Of a stretch of DNA of 64,000 nucleotides, positions 36,322 to 43,809 are shown piece by piece. Numbering within the stretch: the first letter of the stretch is position 1; each line of letters opens with the position of its first letter. The notes beneath the pieces are model-generated. The model made no database searches and was not told where the DNA came from. It worked only from the letters and a program-made list of their open reading frames with translations. The DNA is from UBA9926 sp913064795 (GTDB lineage: Bacteria; Pseudomonadota; Gammaproteobacteria; Pseudomonadales; Azotimanducaceae): contig JBJKZD010000007.1 of the NCBI GenBank assembly GCA_045560765.1, positions 62,001-126,000 on the forward strand, in the 5' to 3' direction. The position numbers and the translations under genes were made by a program.

Positions 36322-38913
36322 CTAGCTTGTGGCAACCACGTTGATAGCAGGAATCAGCGCACCGTCAGCGGATTTTTGAAATGACTCGATCTCGTTAAAG
36401 TTCAAGTACCGATAAATCTCTGCGCTGAAAGGCTCAAGTTTATTCGCGTAGCTAAGATATTCTTCCACAGAAGGAAGCTTCCCTAAGATGCTCGCGACTG
36501 CGGCGAGTTCCGCTGACGCCAAAAATACGTCGGCGCCATCTCCTAGCCGGTTCGGGAAATTTCTAGTCGAGGTCGAAACGGCTGTAGAATTAGGCGCTAT
36601 TCGGGCCTGATTGCCCATGCACAAAGAGCAGCCCGGCATCTCGGTTCGGGCGCCTGCTTGAGCGAAGATATTGTAGACGCCTTCTTCCATGAGTTGGTGC
36701 TCATCCATTTTAGTGGGAGGAGAGATCCACAGCCGGGTAGGAATTGATCGTGCTTGTTCGAGCATGTTTGCAGCGGCTCTGAAGTGACCAATGTTGGTCA
36801 TGCAGGAGCCAATGAAAACCTCATCGATGGCCCGTCCAGCGACCTCCGACAAGGGTTTGATATCATCCGGGTCATTCGGGCAGGCCAGGAGGGGTTCTTT
36901 AATTTCATCGAGATCGATTTCGATGATTTCGAAGTACTCTGCATCCTCGTCCGCGGACATGAGAACCGGGTTTGCGAGCCACTCTTCCATGGACTCGATT
37001 CGTCGGGCGAGGGTTCTGGGGTCACCATATCCTTCTGCAATCATCCATTTTAAGAGTGTTACATTGGAGGTGAGGTACTCGGTAATCGGTGCTTCCCCGA
37101 GCCTGATTGTGCATCCCCCTGCGGATCGCTCTGCCGAGGCATCTGAAATCTCGAAGGCCTGCTCGACCTTCAAATCCGGTAAGCCTTCGATCTCTAGAAT
37201 GCGGCCACTGAACACATTCTTCTTGCCCTCTTTTTCGACGGTGAGTAGGCCGCGTTGTATGGCCGCGTAAGGGATGGCATTCACCAGATCTCGAAGGGTA
37301 ATGCCTGGTTGAATCTCGCCTTTAAATCGAACCAGAACAGACTCCGGCATATCAAGCGGCATAACTCCGAGTGCCGCAGCAAACGCCACAAGTCCTGATC
37401 CTGCAGGGAAACTAATACCGATTGGAAAGCGAGTATGCGAGTCCCCGCCCGTACCCACGGTATCGGGCAGTAACATTCTGTTGAGCCACGAGTGAATAAT
37501 GCCATCTCCGGGCCGAAGTGCGACGCCACCCCTCGTTTGAATGAAGTCAGGTAGCTGATGTTGGGTTTCGATATCTACGGGCTTGGGGTAGGCCGCCGTA
37601 TGACAAAAGGACTGCATCACGAGGTCCGCGGAAAAGCCCAGACAGGCGAGTTCTTTGAGCTCATCCCGGGTCATAGGCCCAGTGGTATCTTGAGACCCAA
37701 CGGTGGTCATTCGGGGCTCACAATAGTCCCCCGGACGAATGCCTGGCAGGCCGCAGGCTTTACCCACGATTTTCTGCGCGAGGGTAAATCCTTGATCGGA
37801 AGCGGCCGCAGGTTGGTCTTTGCTGAAAATATCGGAAGTACCGAGTTTGAGCGTTGCTCGCGCTCTCTCGGTTAAGCCGCGACCGATGATCAAAGGGATT
37901 CGACCGCCGGCTCTGACCTCGTCCAGAAGAACTTCGTTGGAGAGCGTAAAGGTGGACAGAGTCGCTCCTGACGCATCAGTAATTTTTCCCTCGAAAGGGT
38001 GAATGTTGATGACCTGGCCCATCGTGAGCATGCTGACATCGCACTCAATCGGAAGCGCGCCCGCATCTTCCATGGTGTTAAAAAAGATCGGCGCGATTTT
38101 ACCGCCCAGAACGAACCCACCATCGCGCTTGTTGGGGATATTGGGGATATCATCACCCATATGCCAAAGGACCGAGTTGGTTGCGGACTTTCGAGATGAA
38201 CCTGTTCCAACGACATCGCCAACGTAGACCAGAGGGTGTCCTTGTTCTTTAAGGCGAGCGATTGTGCCGAGCGGATCATCCATGGTTTTGCCCAACATTG
38301 ACTGTGCATGGAGCGGAATATCTGGCCGGCTCCAGGCGTCCCCCGCCGGAGAAAGGTCATCGGTATTGGTTTCGCCATCGACTTTAAAGACGGTAACGGT
38401 AATGCTCTGCGCGAGCGCGGGTTTACGGGTGAACCAGTCCGCATCCGCCCAAGACTTCAAGACTCGGGCCGCATAATCGTTCCTGGCTGCTTTTTCGACG
38501 ACATCGTGGAACGCGTCAAACATAAGAAGGGTGTTGCTCAGGGCGAAAGTCGCTTCTTCTGCAACGTTGTCATGATCTAAAAGATCAATAAGGGGGCCGA
38601 TGTTGTAGCCGCCCAACATGGTGCCAAGAAGCGTCGTCGCTTGCTTTGAATCGATCAAAGGTGACTGAACCTCGCCCTTGGCCAGAGCGGAAAGGAAGCC
38701 TGCTTTGATGTAAGCAGCATCATCAACACCCGCCGGCACGCGATCGCTCAAGAGCGAGACAAGGTCAACGGTGTTGTCAGCCGGCGGTGTCACTAAAAGT
38801 TCTGTGAGGGCTTGCACCTGCTCGGCGGTCAATGCTTTTGGAGCAATGCCCTCGGCGGCGCGTTGCGTGACATGTTCTTGATAGGCTTCTAGCACGGTTA
38901 AATCCTTCTTCAT
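36322..38913 (-). CDS. acnB: Aconitate hydratase B
   Basis: 863 residues (E. coli 865). Isomerises citrate to isocitrate with a 4Fe-4S cluster. The AcnB order is seen: HEAT-like N-terminal domain, then the swivel domain (TVFKVDGETNTDDLSPAGDA), then the catalytic domain. Cluster Cys: one in VMQSFCHTAAYP region-type context, two in PGCSLCMGNQA; FIGSCMTNIGHFRAA and GTGGDSHTRFPIGISFPAGS are conserved. Complements gltA and the sdh-suc block although 30 kb apart. Divergent from miaE. Confidence 0.97.
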   Translation of the reverse strand: MKKDLTVLEAYQEHVTQRAAEGIAPKALTAEQVQALTELLVTPPADNTVDLVSLLSDRVPAGVDDAAYIKAGFLSALAKGEVQSPLIDSKQATTLLGTMLGGYNIGPLIDLLDHDNVAEEATFALSNTLLMFDAFHDVVEKAARNDYAARVLKSWADADWFTRKPALAQSITVTVFKVDGETNTDDLSPAGDAWSRPDIPLHAQSMLGKTMDDPLGTIARLKEQGHPLVYVGDVVGTGSSRKSATNSVLWHMGDDIPNIPNKRDGGFVLGGKIAPIFFNTMEDAGALPIECDVSMLTMGQVINIHPFEGKITDASGATLSTFTLSNEVLLDEVRAGGRIPLIIGRGLTERARATLKLGTSDIFSKDQPAAASDQGFTLAQKIVGKACGLPGIRPGDYCEPRMTTVGSQDTTGPMTRDELKELACLGFSADLVMQSFCHTAAYPKPVDIETQHQLPDFIQTRGGVALRPGDGIIHSWLNRMLLPDTVGTGGDSHTRFPIGISFPAGSGLVAFAAALGVMPLDMPESVLVRFKGEIQPGITLRDLVNAIPYAAIQRGLLTVEKEGKKNVFSGRILEIEGLPDLKVEQAFEISDASAERSAGGCTIRLGEAPITEYLTSNVTLLKWMIAEGYGDPRTLARRIESMEEWLANPVLMSADEDAEYFEIIEIDLDEIKEPLLACPNDPDDIKPLSEVAGRAIDEVFIGSCMTNIGHFRAAANMLEQARSIPTRLWISPPTKMDEHQLMEEGVYNIFAQAGARTEMPGCSLCMGNQARIAPNSTAVSTSTRNFPNRLGDGADVFLASAELAAVASILGKLPSVEEYLSYANKLEPFSAEIYRYLNFNEIESFQKSADGALIPAINVVATS

Positions 38914-39019
38914 CGTCCGGTGTTTTGGTCAGCAGAGGCTGGTAGAATGACGCGCAATCTTACACTAAAGTCCCTGTCATTTTAAGCGTCTCTGGTCTTT
39001 GGACGCCTAGGTCATCGAT

Positions 39020-39616
39020 ATGAAGTATGCGCAGTTATCGTTAGTGCCGACGCCAGATGCCTGGCTGGAACGGGCTTCTGAGCAGGTCGCTGTCTTGCTC
39101 ACGGATCATGCCAATTGTGAAAAAAAAGCGGCCTCTACCGCCTTGAATTTGATGTACCGATACGTTGAGTATCCAGATCTTTTAGATTCACTCTCAAAAC
39201 TTGCCCGAGAAGAACTTCGACATTTTGAGCAGGTGCTACGGCTAATGGGTGATCGCGGTATCCCCTATGAGCAGATTGCATCAGCACGGTACGCAGGCGC
39301 TTTGCGAAAAAATGTACGGACGCATGAACCTCTGCGCTTGCTCGACCTGTTGATCATGTCAGCCGTCATCGAGGCGCGTAGTTGCGAACGGTTTGGTCGA
39401 CTGTGTGAGGTTTTGGACAAAGAATTGACGGATTTTTATGCCTCGCTATTGAAGTCCGAGGCTCGCCACTTTGAGAATTATCTCAAATTTGCTGAAAAGA
39501 TCGATGCGCCCCAGGGTGAGGTCGCTGCTCGACTTGAAGTCTTTTTAGAAGCGGATGCAGCGTTGATTTTGATGCCTGATGATCAATTTCGGTTCCATAG
39601 CGGGGCGCCCATTTAG
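39020..39616 (+). CDS. miaE: tRNA 2-methylthio-N6-isopentenyl-adenosine-37 hydroxylase
   Basis: 198 residues. Diiron monooxygenase that hydroxylates ms2i6A37 to ms2io6A37 in tRNAs reading U-starting codons. The ferritin-like helices carry Glu/His iron ligands: DHANCEKKAASTALNL, REELRHFEQVLRLM, EARSCERFGRL and SEARHFENYLKFAE. Length agrees with Pseudomonas and Salmonella MiaE. The start ATG 39020 is the first in frame. Divergent from acnB with 106 bases between. Confidence 0.93.
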   Translation: MKYAQLSLVPTPDAWLERASEQVAVLLTDHANCEKKAASTALNLMYRYVEYPDLLDSLSKLAREELRHFEQVLRLMGDRGIPYEQIASARYAGALRKNVRTHEPLRLLDLLIMSAVIEARSCERFGRLCEVLDKELTDFYASLLKSEARHFENYLKFAEKIDAPQGEVAARLEVFLEADAALILMPDDQFRFHSGAPI

Positions 39617-39679
39617 ACCAAGACCGATCGACTGTGTTGCTTTACTAATGTTGGGTTTTATTCTTTAGGTTAAAGCACG

Positions 39680-39850
39680 ATGAATCAGACCATGGATTAT
39701 TGGCTTGAGGTTGGCTTGTGGTTGCCTTGTGATCGAAGCGGCTCTGACTCAAAGATTCAGCCAAAGTCTATCGTTACTGACTGCAGCTCAGATTGGGCGG
39801 CCCCAGGATGGGTCCCTTGGAATGAGTTGTCCCACCTGATCGGCACCTAG
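39680..39850 (+). CDS. Possible small ORF, 56 residues, unrecognised
   Basis: ATG at 39680 opens a 56-residue frame ending at 39850 in the 262-base gap between miaE and the lpxH 3' end. It starts MNQTMDYWLEVGLWLPCDRS and is rich in Trp, Ser and Asp, with no membrane segment and no family I recognise. TTAGGT lies 14 bases upstream, a poor ribosome-binding site. It could be chance. No other gene is visible in this gap. Confidence 0.2.
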   Translation: MNQTMDYWLEVGLWLPCDRSGSDSKIQPKSIVTDCSSDWAAPGWVPWNELSHLIGT

Positions 39851-39878
39851 TTACGTGATGAGCTCATTGCGTGACGCG

Positions 39879-40589
39879 CTAAATTGAGAAGGAATCTAAA
39901 ACCAAGGCACCATCCGCGAGATGAATATGCCAGCCGAGCTTGCCCCAGTCACCGAGCACAATTCGACGGCCTGTAGTTGCACTGAGGACCCTTTCGTGGT
40001 CAAAAGGACGGTGTGTGTGGCCGTGGATTAATGTGGTGGCCGAATTGTCGATGAGCGCATCAATGACCGCCTGGGGCGTGACATCCATAATGTCAAGCTC
40101 GGTTGTGCTGGTGTGCGCTTGACTCTTTTCGCGGGCATCGCCTGCGATTTCAAGGCGCTCCGCAGTGGGTTTCATCAGCAATTGTTTCTGAAAATTGGGA
40201 TCTCTGAGCATGGGCCGGATTCGCATGTAGGCTTCATCCTGTGTACACAGACTATCGCCGTGCAATAGCAAGACCCGTTCATCATTGATGCGGATAACGT
40301 GGGGCTCTTCGATCAAGGTGATACCCGTCGCCTCAGCGAATTCTCCACCTATGAGAAAGTCGCGATTACCCGGCATGAAATAAATCTCAGCAGGACAGGC
40401 TGCCAGTGCTTCGATTACGCTCAGGCTCAGCGCTGTTTCATGATCATCACCAATCCAAACCTCGAAGAGGTCGCCTAATATATAAAGGTCCTCGCCGTGC
40501 TTCCGTTCGCCTAAATACTTTAAAAATGCGGTTAAGCAGTCGGGTCGAGACGCATCAAGATGAAGATCTGAGATAAAAAAGAGACTCAT
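39879..40589 (-). CDS. lpxH: UDP-2,3-diacylglucosamine diphosphatase
   Basis: 236 residues (E. coli 240). Peripheral membrane pyrophosphatase that forms lipid X in lipid A synthesis. Calcineurin-like metal motifs are all present: FISDLHLD, ILGDLFEVWIGDD, MPGNRDFLIG, LLLHGDSLC and HGHTHRPFDH. In Pseudomonas it is followed by ppiB, glnS and cysS before the tRNA cluster; here it faces away from the tRNAs directly and those genes are absent from this spot. Confidence 0.96.
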   Translation of the reverse strand: MSLFFISDLHLDASRPDCLTAFLKYLGERKHGEDLYILGDLFEVWIGDDHETALSLSVIEALAACPAEIYFMPGNRDFLIGGEFAEATGITLIEEPHVIRINDERVLLLHGDSLCTQDEAYMRIRPMLRDPNFQKQLLMKPTAERLEIAGDAREKSQAHTSTTELDIMDVTPQAVIDALIDNSATTLIHGHTHRPFDHERVLSATTGRRIVLGDWGKLGWHIHLADGALVLDSFSI

Positions 40590-40648
40590 TGGCCCGCCTT
40601 GTAATTTGACCAGATTATAACAGCCTGCGCGATATTCGTGCAGTGACG

Positions 40649-40678
40649 TTGACGCTGATCACAAAGATTCAGTAGAAT
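40649..40678 (+). promoter_or_regulatory. Sigma70-type promoter of the tRNA-Pro/Arg/His cluster
   Basis: TTGACG at 40649-40654, 18-base spacer, TAGAAT at 40673-40678. It is followed by a GC-rich discriminator (CTGCGGCC), the usual feature of stringently controlled stable-RNA promoters. A short hairpin GGCTTT/AAAGCC (40712-40731) lies in the leader before tRNA-Pro. Confidence 0.75.
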
Positions 40679-40761
40679 CTGCGGCCTGCGGGAGCGCATC
40701 TCGGGTAAGAAGGCTTTTCGGTTAGAAAGCCAACACTCAAGGGGCAGCATCCAAGCAGTGT

Positions 40762-40838
40762 CGGGGTATAGCGCAGTCTGGTAGCGCGCCTGCTTTGGGA
40801 GCAGGATGTCGGGAGTTCGAATCTCTCTACCCCGACCA
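40762..40838 (+). tRNA. tRNA-Pro (anticodon TGG)
   Basis: 77 bases including encoded CCA. Acceptor stem CGGGGTA pairs with TACCCCG; anticodon loop TTTGGGA in a CCTGC/GCAGG stem gives TGG; T loop TTCGAAT. First of a Pro-Arg-His run. Confidence 0.97.
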
Positions 40839-40942
40839 ATTTTCAACAGCAGCTTTGGTGCTCGAACGCTTAAACGGCGACCAAGCGTTGAAGGACTTGA
40901 GAGTCGAGCTTTAAGGGGCAGGAGTCAGGGTCGGCCAAGCAT

Positions 40943-41019
40943 GCGCCCGTAGCTCAACTGGATAGAGCATCGGCCTTCTAAGCCGAGGGTTACAGGTTCG
41001 ATTCCTGTCGGGCGTACCA
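40943..41019 (+). tRNA. tRNA-Arg (anticodon TCT)
   Basis: 77 bases with encoded CCA. Acceptor GCGCCCG pairs with CGGGCGT; anticodon stem TCGGC/GCCGA encloses CTTCTAA, anticodon TCT, reading AGA/AGG. D arm has AGCTCAACTGGATAGAGC; T loop TTCGATT. Confidence 0.97.
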
Positions 41020-41081
41020 TTTGTTGTGATCTGGCCTCTGTCTCGGTCGATAAACTTTGATTCGATGCTGTCGGATGTAAT

Positions 41082-41158
41082 GGTGGGCGTAGCTCAGTTG
41101 GTAGAGCTCCGGATTGTGATTCCGGTGGTCGCGGGTTCAATCCCCGTCGCTCACCCCA
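41082..41158 (+). tRNA. tRNA-His (anticodon GTG)
   Basis: 77 bases from the extra 5' G (the G-1 identity base typical of tRNA-His) to the encoded CCA. Acceptor GTGGGCG faces CGCTCAC; anticodon loop TTGTGAT in a CCGGA/TCCGG stem gives GTG. The CCA is followed at once by a 21-bp tandem duplication. Confidence 0.96.
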
Positions 41159-41159
41159 T

Positions 41160-41201
41160 TTATTGGGATCAGATAGGCGTTTATTGGGATCAGATAGGCG
41201 T
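41160..41201 (+). repeat. Exact 21-bp tandem duplication immediately after tRNA-His
   Basis: A 21-base unit (TTATTGGGATCAG then ATAGGCGT) is present twice without mismatch at 41160-41180 and 41181-41201, two bases after the tRNA CCA end. No open frame or transposase is associated. It sits at the left edge of the non-conserved stretch that separates tRNA-His from tRNA-Leu. Confidence 0.9.
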
Positions 41202-41243
41202 TGAGCAAGCAGCGCTCAGGTGGTGTGCTTGGGCTATCCTGGC

Positions 41244-41278
41244 ATCCAGCATCCAGCATCCAGCATCCAGCATCCAGC
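41244..41278 (+). repeat. Five tandem copies of the heptamer ATCCAGC
   Basis: Five uninterrupted copies of ATCCAGC, a sixth degenerating into ATTCTGC. Lies in the 415-base gap between tRNA-His and the GST gene, which holds no gene I can recognise. A small 6-bp-stem hairpin (ACTGCT/AGCAGT, 41295-41311) follows. The heptamer is not frame-neutral but the region is probably non-coding; copy number may vary between strains. Confidence 0.95.
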
Positions 41279-41573
41279 ATTCTGCGTTCCCCAGACTGCT
41301 TACTGAGCAGTGGTTGCGCTGCCTGAGCAGGCGCACCCATTGCGCCGCTCCTGCCCTCACGACTCCTACCATTTCGTTCTTAGCGGCTTGCAAGATTGGC
41401 CCAGGATGACCGCTCCTCGCTTCCTGAAGTGGACCCGTTTGTGGGTCGCCTTTGGCTGTGCGCTTAAGGTTGATTTTGTCTGAGCATAGGTTCTCAAAGA
41501 TGCGGACATAAGCGCTTTAGGGTTCGCCCGTAAAGGAGCTATGATCTTGGCGTTAGAATTATTGGGTGATGCG

Positions 41574-42257
41574 ATGGCAACGCTGATTATTGGGAACAAA
41601 AATTATTCATCCTGGTCTCTGCGGCCTTGGGTGTTAATGGAAATGCTCGGAATGCCCTTTGTTGAGCATCTAGAGCCCTTTGAGGGGTCAGATAATTACG
41701 ATCGATTTCGGGAGTTTTCTCCCAGCGGCAAAGTACCCTGTCTTGTCGAAGACGGCATCACGATTTGGGACTCGTTAGCGGTGGTTGAGCGTTTGGCAGA
41801 AATTGATCCTAGGGTGTGGCCTGAATCTATAGCAGCAAGAGCTTTCGCTCGATCAGTGTCATGCGAAATTCATTCGGGATTTACTGCGGTCAGAGCGGCT
41901 TGTCCGATGATTTGCAGGACGCAGTTCAGATTTCAAAAGGCTTCACCGGCGGTTGATCGTGAACTAGCCCGGTTAGATGAGCTGATAGCGCAAGGTTTGG
42001 AAACATTTAGAGGCCCTTTTATGGCGGGAGGACAATTTACGGCCGTTGATGCTTTTTTGTGTCCCATTGCTGTGCGGGTGAGCGGTTTTCAATTGCCGCT
42101 ATCATCATCGAGTCTCGATTATTGCGCTCGGTTGCTCGCCCTAGAGCCGATGCAGCGCTGGATCAGTGAGGCCAGGGCAGAGCCTTGGGTCGATGAGCAG
42201 GAGGAATTGACGGCAAGGAAGAATGCTGTAGTGCTGACGTCGGACCAAGATTTGTGA
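41574..42257 (+). CDS. Glutathione S-transferase family protein
   Basis: 227 residues. N-terminal thioredoxin fold with LIIGNKNYSSWSLRPWVLM and SPSGKVPCLVEDGITIWDSLAV (glutathione-binding Ser), then a helical C-terminal domain. Related to the YfcF/maleylacetoacetate-isomerase-like GSTs; the substrate is not predictable. Start ATG 41574 matches the family; ATG 41541 is in frame with AAGGAG only two bases away, so it is an alternative. It is the first gene of the stretch between tRNA-His and tRNA-Leu. Confidence 0.85.
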   Translation: MATLIIGNKNYSSWSLRPWVLMEMLGMPFVEHLEPFEGSDNYDRFREFSPSGKVPCLVEDGITIWDSLAVVERLAEIDPRVWPESIAARAFARSVSCEIHSGFTAVRAACPMICRTQFRFQKASPAVDRELARLDELIAQGLETFRGPFMAGGQFTAVDAFLCPIAVRVSGFQLPLSSSSLDYCARLLALEPMQRWISEARAEPWVDEQEELTARKNAVVLTSDQDL

Positions 42258-42580
42258 CGTGAATATCTGCGGGTCAGGTTAAGCAGATTCTGCTTGTGAA
42301 TGACATTTGCTAGGATGGGAGTCTCGGAAAAAATCAACGTAGCAAGAGAAGGTCTTAAATATTCAGCTCGGGCTTAATATAACCCAATCTCTAAGGTTGC
42401 AATTGATGCTGTGAAAGTGCCCATGCAGAGTCAGCTATCCAGAGTAAGCCTCAAAGAGTCAGCCTCAAAGAGAATGGTTCTAGATGAACCTCAAGGGGAT
42501 GCAAAGGGGTCAAAACCCCAAAGACCGACAAGGCTCGTAAGAACATTAGCCATAAAAGTTTAAAAAGAGGACAGAAAGGA
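42258..42580. other. Intergenic region before the acyl-CoA dehydrogenase pair
   Basis: 323 bases with no recognised gene. It contains the 11-base direct repeat GCCTCAAAGAG at 42448-42458 and 42462-42472, and a small GGGG/CCCC hairpin near 42515. The last bases (AAAGGA) form the ribosome-binding site of the next gene. Probably carries the promoter for the dehydrogenase pair; I could not place it. Confidence 0.5.
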
Positions 42581-43801
42581 ATGAACGATATTGCAACACA
42601 GCAGGAACCTTTTCGCGCAGAAGTCGCAGAATGGCTAGAGGAGAATTTCCCAAAATCGCTCAAAGGAGCGGGTATTGCGCCCTTTGGAGGCGTCGAGGGT
42701 GAGATCCCGGTCCAGGGCGATGCGGCCGACTGGCGTGATCGCCTTGCCAGTCGAGGCTGGGGCACGCCAACTTGGCCTGCAGAGCTCGGTGGCGGTGGGC
42801 TCTCCCATGATGCGGCAAAGGTGTTGTCCGAGGAAATGCACAAGGTAGGGGCCATTAACCCAATTCCTTTGCTGGCGGGTATGGGGGTGACAATGGTCGG
42901 GCCAACCATCTTGGAATACGGCACGGATGACCAAAAGCAGCGCCATATCCCAGGAATCTGCAGCGGAAAAATCCGTTGGTGCCTAGGCTACTCAGAGCCT
43001 AATGCTGGATCTGATCTAGCGTCCTTGGCGACTAAGGCGGAAGATAACGGAGATCATTGGCTGATTAACGGGCAGAAGGTCTGGACCTCGGGCGCTGATA
43101 TTTCGCAGTGGTGCGGCGCATTGGTGCGGACTGATTCCAGCGTAAAAAAGCGAGACGGTATCAGTTTCCTCATGTTAGAAATGGATCAGCCTGGCGTTGA
43201 AACACGGCCCATCAAGCTGATCGCAGGCGCCTCTCCATTTTGCGAAACTTTTTTTAATGATGCCCAGGCGCGAAAAGACGACCTGTTAGGGGCGCTCAAT
43301 GACGGTTGGAGTGTTGGCAAGCGGTTGCTGCAACACGAAAGAGCCAGTCAAACCGGGGCACGTCCCGCGAGCAACAAGGTGTCAGGCTCGCTCCAAGAAC
43401 TGGCGAAAGCCTATGTTGGGGTCAACGATCAGGGCGTTCTCAATGACGCCGACCTACGCGGCCGGATCGCTGATCATCTCATGCATACCCGTGCTCATGG
43501 GTTGACGATTGCTCGGATTTCTGCCGAAGCAAAAGGCAATCCCGAGGTGAGCGCGGCTGCCTCTATCTTGAAAAACTCTGCGACCCGGGTTTCACAAGAA
43601 CGTGCGGAACTTACTTTGGAGTTTATGGGTCATCAGGGCGTGGGTTGGGAAGGCGGAGACTATTCAGAAGAGGAGCTCGAACATGTGCGTGGATGGCTCG
43701 GGGGAAAAGCCATTTCGATTTATGGCGGGTCTTTCGAAATCCAGAACAACATTATCGCAAAAAACATATTGGGCTTGCCCGAGACGACTCAAAAGGGATA
43801 A
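42581..43801 (+). CDS. Acyl-CoA dehydrogenase family protein (first of a pair)
   Basis: 406 residues. Flavin fold of the acyl-CoA dehydrogenases: WPAELGGGGLS, CLGYSEPNAGSDLASLATKA, NGQKVWTSGA and the C-terminal YGGSFEIQNNIIAKNILGLP. Oxidises an acyl-CoA to the enoyl-CoA with transfer to ETF. The N-terminal helical part is long and of the FadE17/FadE27-like type found in two-gene heteromeric dehydrogenases for steroid or branched side chains. Eight bases separate it from the second dehydrogenase, supporting an obligate pair. Substrate unknown. Confidence 0.88.
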   Translation: MNDIATQQEPFRAEVAEWLEENFPKSLKGAGIAPFGGVEGEIPVQGDAADWRDRLASRGWGTPTWPAELGGGGLSHDAAKVLSEEMHKVGAINPIPLLAGMGVTMVGPTILEYGTDDQKQRHIPGICSGKIRWCLGYSEPNAGSDLASLATKAEDNGDHWLINGQKVWTSGADISQWCGALVRTDSSVKKRDGISFLMLEMDQPGVETRPIKLIAGASPFCETFFNDAQARKDDLLGALNDGWSVGKRLLQHERASQTGARPASNKVSGSLQELAKAYVGVNDQGVLNDADLRGRIADHLMHTRAHGLTIARISAEAKGNPEVSAAASILKNSATRVSQERAELTLEFMGHQGVGWEGGDYSEEELEHVRGWLGGKAISIYGGSFEIQNNIIAKNILGLPETTQKG

Positions 43802-43809
43802 CAACGCGC

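Noticed and set aside
36069..36344. 91-codon ORF bridging the tgpA-like gene and acnB ends
   Set aside because: Overlaps both genes, crosses the inter-gene hairpins and has no recognisable domain.
40586..40846. Minus-strand ORF beginning MKIGRGREIRTPDILLP
   Set aside because: It is the antisense translation of tRNA-Pro, a known false gene product of this tRNA.
40925..41140. Minus-strand ORF containing RPTGIEPVTLGLEGRCS
   Set aside because: Antisense of tRNA-Arg and tRNA-His; typical spurious annotation.
41137..41393. Overlapping minus-strand ORFs with WMLDAGC repeats
   Set aside because: The repeats are only the translation of the ATCCAGC heptamer array and no ribosome-binding site is present.
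41159..41573. CRISPR array at the repeated region after tRNA-His
   Set aside because: The repeats are directly tandem, 7 and 21 bases, without unique spacers, and no cas gene is near.
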